DNA of 55,693 nt from Candidatus Equicola stercoris (GCA_018065415.1 JAGHTI010000023.1:1-55693), one strand, 5' to 3'. Counted from the first letter of the stretch, positions 23,883 through 32,785 are shown. A program made the numbers and translations. The notes: generated from the letters alone by a model not told the origin.

Positions 23883-24290
23883 TTATTTGTTTGGTAATTT
23901 CTTTTCCATTTGTAATACGTTGCAGTGGTTTTCATAGACATATGAAACCTTATCCATAAGTTGTTTACAGAGAAAGATTCCTAATCCACCGATTTCACGA
24001 TCTTCTGCAGATAAAGTTATGTCAGGATCTTCTTTTTTAAGAGGATCAAAAGGTACACCCTCATCACGAAGCGTAAGTATTAAAATATTGTTTTCTATTT
24101 CTGTTTTGACAATAATCCAGCCCATACCTTCTGTATAAGCATAACGAACGACATTTTCTACAGCCTCTTCCACAGCCAGACGAATCTTAAACTGAAAACT
24201 TTCGTCGTTGGGAATATCAGGAGACTGCATAATGGCTTCGATAATCTCTGCACTTTTGTTTTTTATAGGATCAAATCTTTTTTCCATCAT
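23883..24290 (-). CDS. RsbW/SpoIIAB-like anti-sigma regulatory kinase (HATPase_c)
   Basis: N-box EEAVENVVRYAY, G1 DEGVPFDP, GGLGIFLCKQLMD. Confidence 0.88.
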   Translation of the reverse strand: MMEKRFDPIKNKSAEIIEAIMQSPDIPNDESFQFKIRLAVEEAVENVVRYAYTEGMGWIIVKTEIENNILILTLRDEGVPFDPLKKEDPDITLSAEDREIGGLGIFLCKQLMDKVSYVYENHCNVLQMEKKLPNK

Positions 24291-24316
24291 AAATGCATGA
24301 TATTTATATCTAAAAG

Positions 24317-24324
24317 CAAAGTTA
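24317..24324 (-). promoter_or_regulatory. -7 element (TAACTTTG, minus strand) for the RsbW-like/STAS pair
   Basis: Plus-strand CAAAGTTA upstream of the ATG at 24290. Confidence 0.5.
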
Positions 24325-24362
24325 CGATTTTTTTTCTTATCAAATAATATTTTGTAAAAATC

Positions 24363-25163
24363 TTATTCCAAATACTTGTTTCGTAGAGCTGTCATGTCAT
24401 CATCGGATAGCAATAATTGGTTGTGTAGATAATCCTCCATGCTACCATATTCGCTATCTATGAGTTTCATTGCATTGATGAAGTTTTCCACGCTGACTCC
24501 TATAAAAGCTTGGATGACTTTCAATTCTTCTTCTCCGCCCCCAATAGCTGATATCCGTTCTTTAACTATGTCAATACGTTTCTGATAATAGTTATTTGAC
24601 TTGTCAAAGTCTTCTATAATAACATCCATATCAGCACCAAGTGCGGCGAGGAGAAAAGCGGCACCAAGCCCTGTTCTATCTTTTCCTTCAGAACAATGCC
24701 AATAACATGCTCCATCATTTGTATTTAGGACATTCATAATGAAGACAGAATATTGTAATTGAGTGTATTCGTTTACTACCATTGACGGATATAGAGTTCT
24801 TGCAGTTTCCTTGCCTTTTTCCGTAAATGCTGCAGTCATTAGATAGTCAGGCAGGTTACGATATGCTTCTGCGGGAAATTGTTCTATCTTCTGATCTGTA
24901 TGCATATCCAATGTGGGTAGCCATAAATTGTCAGCTCCTGGTATGTTGCAATCAGGTTTATATGACACTTCTCCTTCTGTACGAAAATCAAAGATGTGTC
25001 GTAAGTGTATCTTTTGAAAATATAGGATATCTTCTTCAGATGCGTCTTTTAGAAATCCTCCACGTAATAGTCGATTATACTTAATCGTCCTTCCGTCATG
25101 CATCTTATATCCACCTATGTCACGCACATTAGGTATGCTTTTAAATTCCCAGCTCATCGGCAA
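24363..25163 (-). CDS. Tyrosine/dual-specificity phosphatase (Y_phosphatase3-like)
   Basis: CX5R P-loop YWHCSEGKDRTGLGAAFLLAALGAD; N-terminal NVRDIGGYKMHDGRTIKYNRLLRGG. Confidence 0.88.
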   Translation of the reverse strand: MPMSWEFKSIPNVRDIGGYKMHDGRTIKYNRLLRGGFLKDASEEDILYFQKIHLRHIFDFRTEGEVSYKPDCNIPGADNLWLPTLDMHTDQKIEQFPAEAYRNLPDYLMTAAFTEKGKETARTLYPSMVVNEYTQLQYSVFIMNVLNTNDGACYWHCSEGKDRTGLGAAFLLAALGADMDVIIEDFDKSNNYYQKRIDIVKERISAIGGGEEELKVIQAFIGVSVENFINAMKLIDSEYGSMEDYLHNQLLLSDDDMTALRNKYLE

Positions 25164-26569
25164 ATATTTTCTTTAACGAAATCTTTCATAAATGGTTCTT
25201 CGATTCCTCTTTGAATAAAAAGTAGAAAATAAAACGAAGCATAAGGTTTTATAATCTTGTCTATTTCATGTATCTCAGCTTTATTGTGTGCCCCATAATA
25301 TTCCATGACAAATATTTCCCAAACTCTTAACATCTGTGCACATGAGATATGGTATAGTTTCTGCGTCAAATTTTCATCATCAACATGTGTGACAAACCAA
25401 AACATGCCGAGATCGAACTTAGGGTCTCCATATGCAAAGTCTGCCAAATCAATCCAGTAGTTTTTTTTCTCATCGGTAATGATATTGCCGATATGTATGT
25501 CACCATGACAGCATGTGATTGCGTCTGGCGTAGAATTGATAAAGTTGTGTGCCTTTGATTTCTCTTCTTTTGTCAGAAAAGTTGCGTCATTCACTAAATG
25601 ATGAAATTTCTTTTTTATACTTGGGAAATTCTGTTTTCTGCAAGGTGTGCTATGCAGTTTCTTACATTCCTTGGCAAATTCTTTGGCATAAAATTCCAAC
25701 TTCTCTGGATTGTTGCTTATTGCTCTTGCAAAAGACTGTTTTTGTGTAATGCGTTCAAATTCTACACCGATACGTATCCCATCTGTGACCAGGCTATATG
25801 CTTTAGGAATGTTAAGTCCCAAATCCATTATGTTCCATGATGTATATAACTCTGTGATAGGTGTTTCAAGTGGGATGTATTCTGCATATAGTTTAATCAT
25901 GGATTTGCCGTCCTTGTGATTGTAACTAATCGCAGTGAATCCGTCTCCACTTTGTTCGTAGTTGTCAAGGTTTATTTTCTCTGGTTTTGGCTCTCCGAAC
26001 ACTTGTGTAAGCAAGTGTGTGAACTCTGAGAAGGCAAAAGTACCTGCTAATTCGCATAGGGCTCTGGCAAGACCTCTATAATGCCATTCATGATCAGGCT
26101 TCCCTCCAGGTGCATGAAATCTATCCCATAACTTGTCACCGAGTTCCATATAGTCATGATAAATTGCTCGCATGTTAGACAGTTTGTCTCCCAAAGCAAT
26201 AATCTTTGCATCACGACTAGAATTCTCAAGTCTATTTATGGCTGCTAGTTTTCTCTCTCTCCAACTGTCAGTTTCACTTTTGTCAGTTACTGGTTTCTCA
26301 CTTTCAGAAGCGACGAGTGATGCGACTCTTTCTCCGAATTCTTTTTTTATGTCATCAATGCTAGTCCCGGTGTCTTCTACTACGTCATGAAGGGCAGCGG
26401 CTGCAAGCATCTCTTGATCGGAGGTGATAGTCGCAACAATTTCTATTGCTTCTAATGGATGCACAATATAAGGAAACCCTTTGCCTCTACGTTCTGTATT
26501 TGCATGAGCATTTACCGCAAAAATTATCGCTTTATCCAACAATGTGCTATCCATATACTTATTTGCCAT
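25154..26569 (-). CDS. SpoT/MESH1-like HD hydrolase domain fused to an APH-family phosphotransferase
   Basis: N-term IVHPLEAIEIVATITSDQEMLAAAALHDVVEDTG...ALGDKLSNMRAI; C-term CCHGDIHIGNIITDEKKNYWIDLADFAYGDPKFDLGMF. Confidence 0.85.
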   Translation of the reverse strand: MANKYMDSTLLDKAIIFAVNAHANTERRGKGFPYIVHPLEAIEIVATITSDQEMLAAAALHDVVEDTGTSIDDIKKEFGERVASLVASESEKPVTDKSETDSWRERKLAAINRLENSSRDAKIIALGDKLSNMRAIYHDYMELGDKLWDRFHAPGGKPDHEWHYRGLARALCELAGTFAFSEFTHLLTQVFGEPKPEKINLDNYEQSGDGFTAISYNHKDGKSMIKLYAEYIPLETPITELYTSWNIMDLGLNIPKAYSLVTDGIRIGVEFERITQKQSFARAISNNPEKLEFYAKEFAKECKKLHSTPCRKQNFPSIKKKFHHLVNDATFLTKEEKSKAHNFINSTPDAITCCHGDIHIGNIITDEKKNYWIDLADFAYGDPKFDLGMFWFVTHVDDENLTQKLYHISCAQMLRVWEIFVMEYYGAHNKAEIHEIDKIIKPYASFYFLLFIQRGIEEPFMKDFVKENICR

Positions 26570-26586
26570 AGTAAAATTCTATTTTA

Positions 26587-27687
26587 TTATTTTTTTAAGA
26601 ATGGTAAATCTTTTGTTGATTCTATGAGCCGTTTGGCTCTTTCTTGATTATATGGAGTTTCACCATTCAAGGTGTCAAAAAATTTTGTTAGTCCATGTAT
26701 GCTAACATTATTTTTTAATTGATAGACAATACATAAATTTTGTAGTCCTATTGTTGATGTAACAATATCAAGGTCAGTCCCGCCTATCTGGTGTAAAGCA
26801 AGCTGATATGCATCTTCCCAATAATTATTTTTCAGCGTTTCTATGTCTCCAAGAGTTTTGAATCCTAGTTTTTGAAGTATTTTGAGATAAGGTAGGGTCG
26901 TGGTTGGATGTATTTCTGCTTGGTTTATTGCTGCGATTTTATCTGTAAGACGTTTGAATGGATTCAGCTCAAGGTAGCGTGCAAAAGAGTCTCCATCAAG
27001 TTTTATTTCCGCAAACTTCCCATCGCGAAGTAGATTTTGAATCTTATAACGATATTCGTTCAATGCTGTCCTGATACGACTGAATTCATCATCAGCTAGT
27101 TCCAACATGCCTGCTAGTCGGTTGAGAGTTCTTATGTATTCCTGCGGAACTTCAACATCAGTTTTGTATCCATTGTCATGATATATGCTTGCCCATGCAT
27201 GCTGAAGAGTTGTTCGCATTTGTATTTCAAAACGATAGTCGTTGATTTCAGGCATCTGTTCATCATAATAGACAGATTTTGGAATTCTGCATATATAATG
27301 AAGTGACATATACCCAAAACTGTTCAATTCGTGCATCTTTCGCTTATCAACAGATTCATTCCAATCAATATCAAAATTGTTTTCTATCAATGCTGCAATT
27401 TTGTCAACTTCATCGGAATAAAAAGTTATTACACGTGCTCCGAATATGTCAGTTAGATCAGATAGGAAACGGTACTTTGCCCCTTTTAACTCAAGTTTCC
27501 CTGCTAAAGACTTTTCTGTTTTGACACGTCCGTCAACTGCGGTCACCAAGATATTGTTTTCTTTGAGCAAGGCTTTGAGTTTGTCTAATACTATCTCTTT
27601 CATTTTCTTGAAGACGGGAAGCATCTGTTCATATTCTTCAAGAATCATTGTACAATGCAGGTCAAGTCCGTATTCCTCTGGTTCCAT
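26587..27687 (-). CDS. RelA/SpoT-domain nucleotide pyrophosphokinase (single-domain alarmone synthetase-like)
   Basis: VDGRVKTEKSLAGKL...SDLTDIFGARVITFYSDEVD...SFGYMSLHYIC...RFEIQMRTTLQHAWASIYHDNGYK. Confidence 0.88.
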   Translation of the reverse strand: MEPEEYGLDLHCTMILEEYEQMLPVFKKMKEIVLDKLKALLKENNILVTAVDGRVKTEKSLAGKLELKGAKYRFLSDLTDIFGARVITFYSDEVDKIAALIENNFDIDWNESVDKRKMHELNSFGYMSLHYICRIPKSVYYDEQMPEINDYRFEIQMRTTLQHAWASIYHDNGYKTDVEVPQEYIRTLNRLAGMLELADDEFSRIRTALNEYRYKIQNLLRDGKFAEIKLDGDSFARYLELNPFKRLTDKIAAINQAEIHPTTTLPYLKILQKLGFKTLGDIETLKNNYWEDAYQLALHQIGGTDLDIVTSTIGLQNLCIVYQLKNNVSIHGLTKFFDTLNGETPYNQERAKRLIESTKDLPFLKK

Positions 27688-27696
27688 GGGATTTGA

Positions 27697-29445
27697 TTAA
27701 AAGTTAATGGAGAATGATGCACCAAATGTCCAAAGGTTTAATCTCTTGGATGTCTTAAACTCGTCATCTTCTGTTAAAACCTTTAATTCAGGATGTTCTT
27801 CTATTGGGTACTTCTCCTTCACTTCGTCTGATACATAATGATAATTTGCTGTGTAATTATTTTTCGCACTATCAAAATCAGCAAAAATCTTCCATGAGAA
27901 ATTATTTTTGTATTTGTATGTAAAACTTAATCCAAAAACATAGTTGAATACATTGTCCCCTTCGACTTTCATGATGTCATATTCGTCTGAAATGATTTTT
28001 TCCTCATCCAAGGCATAATTGTATTCTGTACTTACTCCGGGCATTGTCACCTCGTTAGCAGCAAATTGTGTCCCATCAGGGCGCTCAAACATATACATAG
28101 GTGTTTGAGTGGTTCCATCAAATGTATAGATTTGATTCCCTTTTTCATCGCGGAAAGCTTTGCGGAAGCCATTACGTGCTTGATATGAGATGCCACCTGA
28201 AAGTCGTGAACCAACAAGAAATTTTCCACCAACAGCAAGGCGTTTTGATAGTGGTAGGTTACCATATATACCCGCATCAAGTGATATATCCATAAAATTA
28301 TTGTTCTCGATGCTCAAATTGTAAACACCAGGAATGTTGAATTCTTCTAACGCCTCGTTAAGTTCATTCCATACACTTTTGTCGTTAGATGTTAATGAGG
28401 TGTTTTTTGTTGGTGTTGTTGTGACGCGTGCCATACCACCAAAACCGAGATATTTATTGATGAAATAAGCCCCTTCAACACCAACTACAGAACTTGTTCC
28501 TAAATCAATTACACTTTCTCCATAATCTTCACTAGAGAAGACGATGGAGTTACTATGTGAAGCAATACCCATTTGGATGTCGAAGAATGAAGGGTGATTA
28601 GGGTTAATAAGGAAATCTTGTTCAAGACGACAGATGCCCTTGTTTTTGTAAATGAGGTCGCCAAGCCAATATCCAAGTTCTGTTGACATGATACCGATAC
28701 CTGCACCAGCTATAACATCGCTTATCCAATGACGGTTGTTAAGAACACGCATAATACCTGTTCCTGTAGCTACTGCATAACCTCCAACAGAAAACCAAGG
28801 CGAACGAGTTAAACCATATTCTTTGTGTAATACTGTTGCTGCTACGAAGGCTGTTGCTGTGTGGCCAGATGGAAAAGAGTTCTCTGAAGAATTGTCTGGA
28901 CGCATCTCCTTTACAGAGTATTTTGTTGCATTCACCGCCAATGCCATAACAGCATTAGATGCTAATGTACTAACAAGGAATCTGTCCCAGCTAGAACGCC
29001 CCTGATATCCAAATGCTTTCAGCCCTAAGATAAGAGCGTATGGCGAGAATTGTGTGTAATTGTCAATTTCAGTCTTGAAATTTTCATCAAATGTGAAACG
29101 TGCAGAACGGAATGCCTTTTTTTTGCTTTTAATTAGGAAGGAACTAAGAAAAATTGGAATGCCAGCATAGGTAAGATCACGTTTCCATGTGTAGTATGGA
29201 TGTGCCTTTGTGTTCCCTGGTTGCTCAGCGATACAGATTTCATGCGCCCAGTTGGTGTATGTCTTTAACTGTTGTGGATCACTGAGTGTAGGTGCTTCTA
29301 GTGGCGAAATACCTAATGCCTCTGCCGATTCGGCATCCGTTAGGGGCTCATCTGCCTGTGCGAGCAATAATGAGTCTGTATCTATGCTTGCAGATGCAAC
29401 AGAAGATATAAATATTGATAGAATGAAAATAATGATATTTTTCAT
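27697..29445 (-). CDS. PAP2 phosphatase with C-terminal outer-membrane beta-barrel-like region
   Basis: Signal peptide; PAP2 motifs KYSVKEMRP, FPSGHT, RVLNNRHWISD; C-terminal amphipathic strands ending in aromatic F (WTFGASFSINF). Confidence 0.8.
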   Translation of the reverse strand: MKNIIIFILSIFISSVASASIDTDSLLLAQADEPLTDAESAEALGISPLEAPTLSDPQQLKTYTNWAHEICIAEQPGNTKAHPYYTWKRDLTYAGIPIFLSSFLIKSKKKAFRSARFTFDENFKTEIDNYTQFSPYALILGLKAFGYQGRSSWDRFLVSTLASNAVMALAVNATKYSVKEMRPDNSSENSFPSGHTATAFVAATVLHKEYGLTRSPWFSVGGYAVATGTGIMRVLNNRHWISDVIAGAGIGIMSTELGYWLGDLIYKNKGICRLEQDFLINPNHPSFFDIQMGIASHSNSIVFSSEDYGESVIDLGTSSVVGVEGAYFINKYLGFGGMARVTTTPTKNTSLTSNDKSVWNELNEALEEFNIPGVYNLSIENNNFMDISLDAGIYGNLPLSKRLAVGGKFLVGSRLSGGISYQARNGFRKAFRDEKGNQIYTFDGTTQTPMYMFERPDGTQFAANEVTMPGVSTEYNYALDEEKIISDEYDIMKVEGDNVFNYVFGLSFTYKYKNNFSWKIFADFDSAKNNYTANYHYVSDEVKEKYPIEEHPELKVLTEDDEFKTSKRLNLWTFGASFSINF

Positions 29446-29479
29446 TAGTGATAAAAATTGTGTTTATGGCGACAGCAAG

Positions 29480-29860
29480 TTATTCTTTTACATGTTCTGC
29501 ATATTCTTCTGCATTCATGAGTGAATCAAGTTCAGAGATATCGTTCATCTTGATTTTGATGATCCAATTAGTATATGCGTCTTGATTTATTAGTTCTGGT
29601 GCATTTTCTAGTTCTTCATTTGTCTCTGTGACGATTCCTGATACAGGCGCAAATAGGTCGCTGGAAGCTTTTACACTCTCTAGCGCACCGAATTCTTCGC
29701 CGACTTGGAATTCATCATCTACATCGGGAAGGTCAACATATGTGATGTCTCCCATTTCTGTTTGAGCATAATCCGAAACTCCGATAGTGGCAATGTCACC
29801 ATCAACCTTTACCCATTCATGTGACTCACTATATTTGAGTCCTTCTTTAATGTTTGCCAT
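29480..29860 (-). CDS. gcvH: Glycine cleavage system protein H
   Basis: KYSESHEWVKVDGDIATIGVSDYAQTEMGDITYVDLP...ALESVKASSDLFAPVSG. Confidence 0.97.
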   Translation of the reverse strand: MANIKEGLKYSESHEWVKVDGDIATIGVSDYAQTEMGDITYVDLPDVDDEFQVGEEFGALESVKASSDLFAPVSGIVTETNEELENAPELINQDAYTNWIIKIKMNDISELDSLMNAEEYAEHVKE

Positions 29861-29872
29861 AGTTTTGATATA

Positions 29873-30988
29873 TTATTTTTTATAATTTGTCTGATAAAAA
29901 CGTTTTTTTACAACTATTCCTTCAAAAGTCTTTTTGCGGATGCGTATCCATAGGGGCGTATCAAGTTTACTGTATTCTGTATTGACTAATGCGAAACAGA
30001 TACTTTTGTCAAGTGATATAGAATGGTAGCCTGTAGTGACCACTCCCACTTCGGTGCCGTCTTCTAACTCAACAGGATATCCTGCACGTGGTATTGCACG
30101 ATCGGTCAATTCTATTCCGATCAATTTTTGTTTTACTCCGTTGTTTTTCTGTTCTGTCAGAGCATCTTTTCCGATGAATTCTGGTTTGTCTAATTTGCAG
30201 AACATGCCTAATCCTGCCATTATTGGAGAGATGTCTTTTGATAATTCGTCACCATACAGCGGAAGCCCGGCTTCAAAGCGTAGTGTGTCGCGACAACCAA
30301 GTCCGCAAGGTGTAACTCCTGCGTGGACGAAAGAATTCCAAAGCAATTGTGTTTTTTCAGGTGTGGCATATATTTCAAAACCATCTTCGCCAGTGTATCC
30401 TGTTCTAGAAATAATCATTCCTTCGATTTCAGTAAATGTGTAGAATGACAATTTCTTTAAGGCGTCAACACTTTCGTTGCTGATATTAAGAGTGCTCAGA
30501 AAATCTTCTGATGCGGGACCTTGCAGCGCAATTTGCCCCCATTTGTTAGAGTCGTTGGTGATAACAACATCATGCTCTTCCACATTCTGTAGTATCCACG
30601 CATAATCTTTCTCAATGTTTGCTGCGTTGACGACTAATAGGAATTTGTCGGGATACCTATATACCAATAAATCGTCAACAACGCCACCATCTGGATAACA
30701 CATCATGCCATAAAGGATTTTTCCAGCTTCTAAGTCTTTTACATCATTTGTGAAAATGTGATTTATAAACTTGACCGCATCTTTGCCGGAGATAAATATT
30801 TCGCCCATATGCGACACATCAAACATTCCGACTTGTTGTCTAACTGCCAAATGTTCTTGTGTTATACCTTCATATTGTATTGGCATATCAAATCCAGCGA
30901 AAGGACTCATTTTTGCTCCAAGTTTTACATGGTCTTCCCAAAGACATGTTTTTTTGATATTATTTTCCATATTATATTTTTTTTGCAA
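29873..30988 (-). CDS. gcvT: Aminomethyltransferase (glycine cleavage T protein)
   Basis: GAKMSPFAGFDMPIQYEGITQEHLAVRQQVGMFDVSHMGEI; real start perhaps MENNIKK at about 30970. Confidence 0.96.
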   Translation of the reverse strand: MQKKYNMENNIKKTCLWEDHVKLGAKMSPFAGFDMPIQYEGITQEHLAVRQQVGMFDVSHMGEIFISGKDAVKFINHIFTNDVKDLEAGKILYGMMCYPDGGVVDDLLVYRYPDKFLLVVNAANIEKDYAWILQNVEEHDVVITNDSNKWGQIALQGPASEDFLSTLNISNESVDALKKLSFYTFTEIEGMIISRTGYTGEDGFEIYATPEKTQLLWNSFVHAGVTPCGLGCRDTLRFEAGLPLYGDELSKDISPIMAGLGMFCKLDKPEFIGKDALTEQKNNGVKQKLIGIELTDRAIPRAGYPVELEDGTEVGVVTTGYHSISLDKSICFALVNTEYSKLDTPLWIRIRKKTFEGIVVKKRFYQTNYKK

Positions 30989-30993
30989 AGATA
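30986..30993 (-). promoter_or_regulatory. -7 element (TATCTTTG, minus strand) for gcvT-gcvH
   Basis: Plus-strand CAAAGATA just upstream of gcvT. Confidence 0.55.
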
Positions 30994-31037
30994 GGAAAAT
31001 ATTTAGAAATCATAAATGCTAAATGCTAAATTATTTC

Positions 31038-31045
31038 TAACTTTG
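31038..31045 (+). promoter_or_regulatory. -7 element (TAACTTTG) abutting the deoxynucleoside kinase start codon
   Basis: TAACTTTG ends 4 nt before the ATG at 31050. Confidence 0.5.
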
Positions 31046-31049
31046 CACT

Positions 31050-31676
31050 ATGCATATAGTAATTGCAGGTAATATAGGCAGTGGTAAGACGACACTTACT
31101 AAGATGTTGGCAAAGCATTATGGATGGAAGCCAAAGTTTGAAAGTGTTACTTTTAACCCATATCTGGAAGATTATTATAAAGATATGAAACGTTGGAGTT
31201 TCTGTCTAGAGGTTTATTTTTTGAAAGAACGTTTTAAGGATTGCTTGGAGATAGCTGATAGTAACGATGTTATAGTGCAGGACAGAAGCATATTTGAAGG
31301 TGTGCATGTTTTTGCGGCTAATAATATGGCACAAGGTAATCTTTCTAAACAGGATTTTGAAACGTATATGAATCTTTTTAGTGCGATGATGTCTGTTACT
31401 CCAAAACCAAATTTGATGATATATCTAAAGTCTTCCTTACAGCATCTCGTTGCACAGATACAGAAACGTGGTCGTGAATATGAACAGAGCATGCCAATTG
31501 AATATTTGCAGGGGTTGAATCAGAGGTATGATGATTTTATATACAACAAGTATAAGGGTCGCGTGCTTATTGTTGAGACGGATGGAATAGATTTTAAAGA
31601 AAATCCGAAAGATTTTGCCACTATTACAGATAGGATAGACTCATTACTTTATGGTCTGTTCTCCGAACAAAAATAA
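31050..31676 (+). CDS. Deoxynucleoside kinase family protein (copy 1)
   Basis: MHIVIAGNIGSGKTTLTKMLAKHYGW, QDRSIFEG, IQKRGREYEQSM. Confidence 0.9.
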   Translation: MHIVIAGNIGSGKTTLTKMLAKHYGWKPKFESVTFNPYLEDYYKDMKRWSFCLEVYFLKERFKDCLEIADSNDVIVQDRSIFEGVHVFAANNMAQGNLSKQDFETYMNLFSAMMSVTPKPNLMIYLKSSLQHLVAQIQKRGREYEQSMPIEYLQGLNQRYDDFIYNKYKGRVLIVETDGIDFKENPKDFATITDRIDSLLYGLFSEQK

Positions 31677-31704
31677 TATTGAAATAACATAAATCTAAAA
31701 CATT

Positions 31705-32322
31705 ATGCATATAGCAATCGCAGGAAATATTGGTAGTGGTAAAACTACTTTGACAAAAATGTTGGCAAAGAGATATGGTTGGGAACCCCGTTTTGAATCT
31801 GTAGAGTATAATCCTTATCTTCAGGACTTCTATAATGATATGAAACGTTGGAGTTTTAACTTGCAGATATATTTTCTTAATACTAGATTCAAGGATGTTG
31901 TGGAGCTTTCAAAGACATCAAAGACAATAGTCCAGGATAGAACGATATATGAGGATGCAAAAATTTTCGCTCCAAATATTCATGCTATGGGGAATATGAC
32001 TGATAGGGATTTTCAGACTTACTCTGATTTGTTTGAGCTTATGATGTCGTTAGTGAAGAAGCCAGATTTGATGATATATCTTCGCTCATCTATTCCGAAT
32101 CTTGTGGCACAGATACAGAAGCGTGGTCGTGAATATGAGCAGAGTATGCAGCTAGATTATCTTAAGGGACTTAATGATCGCTATGAAGAGTGGATAGGTT
32201 CTTATGATGGTCGCCTACTTGTTCTTGATGTGGATACATTGAAGTTTGAAGAGAATCCAAAGGACTTTGAGACGATAACGGAAAAGATTGATTCGCTACT
32301 CTTTGGTCTTTTCCCTATGTAG
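31705..32322 (+). CDS. Deoxynucleoside kinase family protein (copy 2, tandem paralog)
   Basis: MHIAIAGNIGSGKTTLTKMLAKRYGW; QDRTIYEDAKIFA; IQKRGREYEQSM. Confidence 0.9.
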   Translation: MHIAIAGNIGSGKTTLTKMLAKRYGWEPRFESVEYNPYLQDFYNDMKRWSFNLQIYFLNTRFKDVVELSKTSKTIVQDRTIYEDAKIFAPNIHAMGNMTDRDFQTYSDLFELMMSLVKKPDLMIYLRSSIPNLVAQIQKRGREYEQSMQLDYLKGLNDRYEEWIGSYDGRLLVLDVDTLKFEENPKDFETITEKIDSLLFGLFPM

Positions 32323-32361
32323 AGGTGTTTTGTCTTTTGTAGTACTATATTGGCAAAAAAT

Positions 32362-32393
32362 GAAAAGCGACTGATTCACATCGGCCGCTTTTC
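32362..32393. terminator. Hairpin between convergent genes (possibly bidirectional terminator)
   Basis: GAAAAGCG ... CGCTTTTC 8-bp stem, A/T flanks. Confidence 0.5.
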
Positions 32394-32437
32394 TCGTAAT
32401 AACTTAAAAACTAAAACTTATACTATGAAAACAATTA

Positions 32438-32785
32438 TTATCTTACCAACTTTTTGTTAACTAATGTTGCGTTTAAAACCCTAAGGTATTTCTTGTATTG
32501 ATCTTTCTCAAGATACATTTTCATGTATTTGATGTTTCTTTTTATCGCAATATCCATCTTTTCATCACGTTTGTCATTTGTTGTCCCAATTTCTTTTACT
32601 TCTGCACAAAATGTTTCGTGAGTATTTGAAACTCCTTGCAACTGCTCGTTAGATAGATTGAGATACTTGCTAAGACTATTCATGTTTGTACTCATGTCAA
32701 ATGTATCAACATTATTGACATTTTCAACTGCCTGTGTTGTTGTGCCTGCCAAGGCCATTGCAACGATAATAAAAATCTTTTTCAT
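32438..32785 (-). CDS. Small secreted protein, Spy/LTXXQ-like
   Basis: Signal peptide MKKIFIIVAMALAGTTTQA; YLNLSNEQLQGVSNTHETF and YLEKDQYKKYLRVLNATL resemble Bacteroidetes LTXXQ-like small proteins. Confidence 0.55.
   Translation of the reverse strand: MKKIFIIVAMALAGTTTQAVENVNNVDTFDMSTNMNSLSKYLNLSNEQLQGVSNTHETFCAEVKEIGTTNDKRDEKMDIAIKRNIKYMKMYLEKDQYKKYLRVLNATLVNKKLVR

Noticed and set aside
25154-26569. Aminoglycoside resistance gene
   Set aside because: The APH domain is fused to an alarmone-hydrolase-like HD domain inside a signalling-type operon; the fold alone does not indicate drug resistance.
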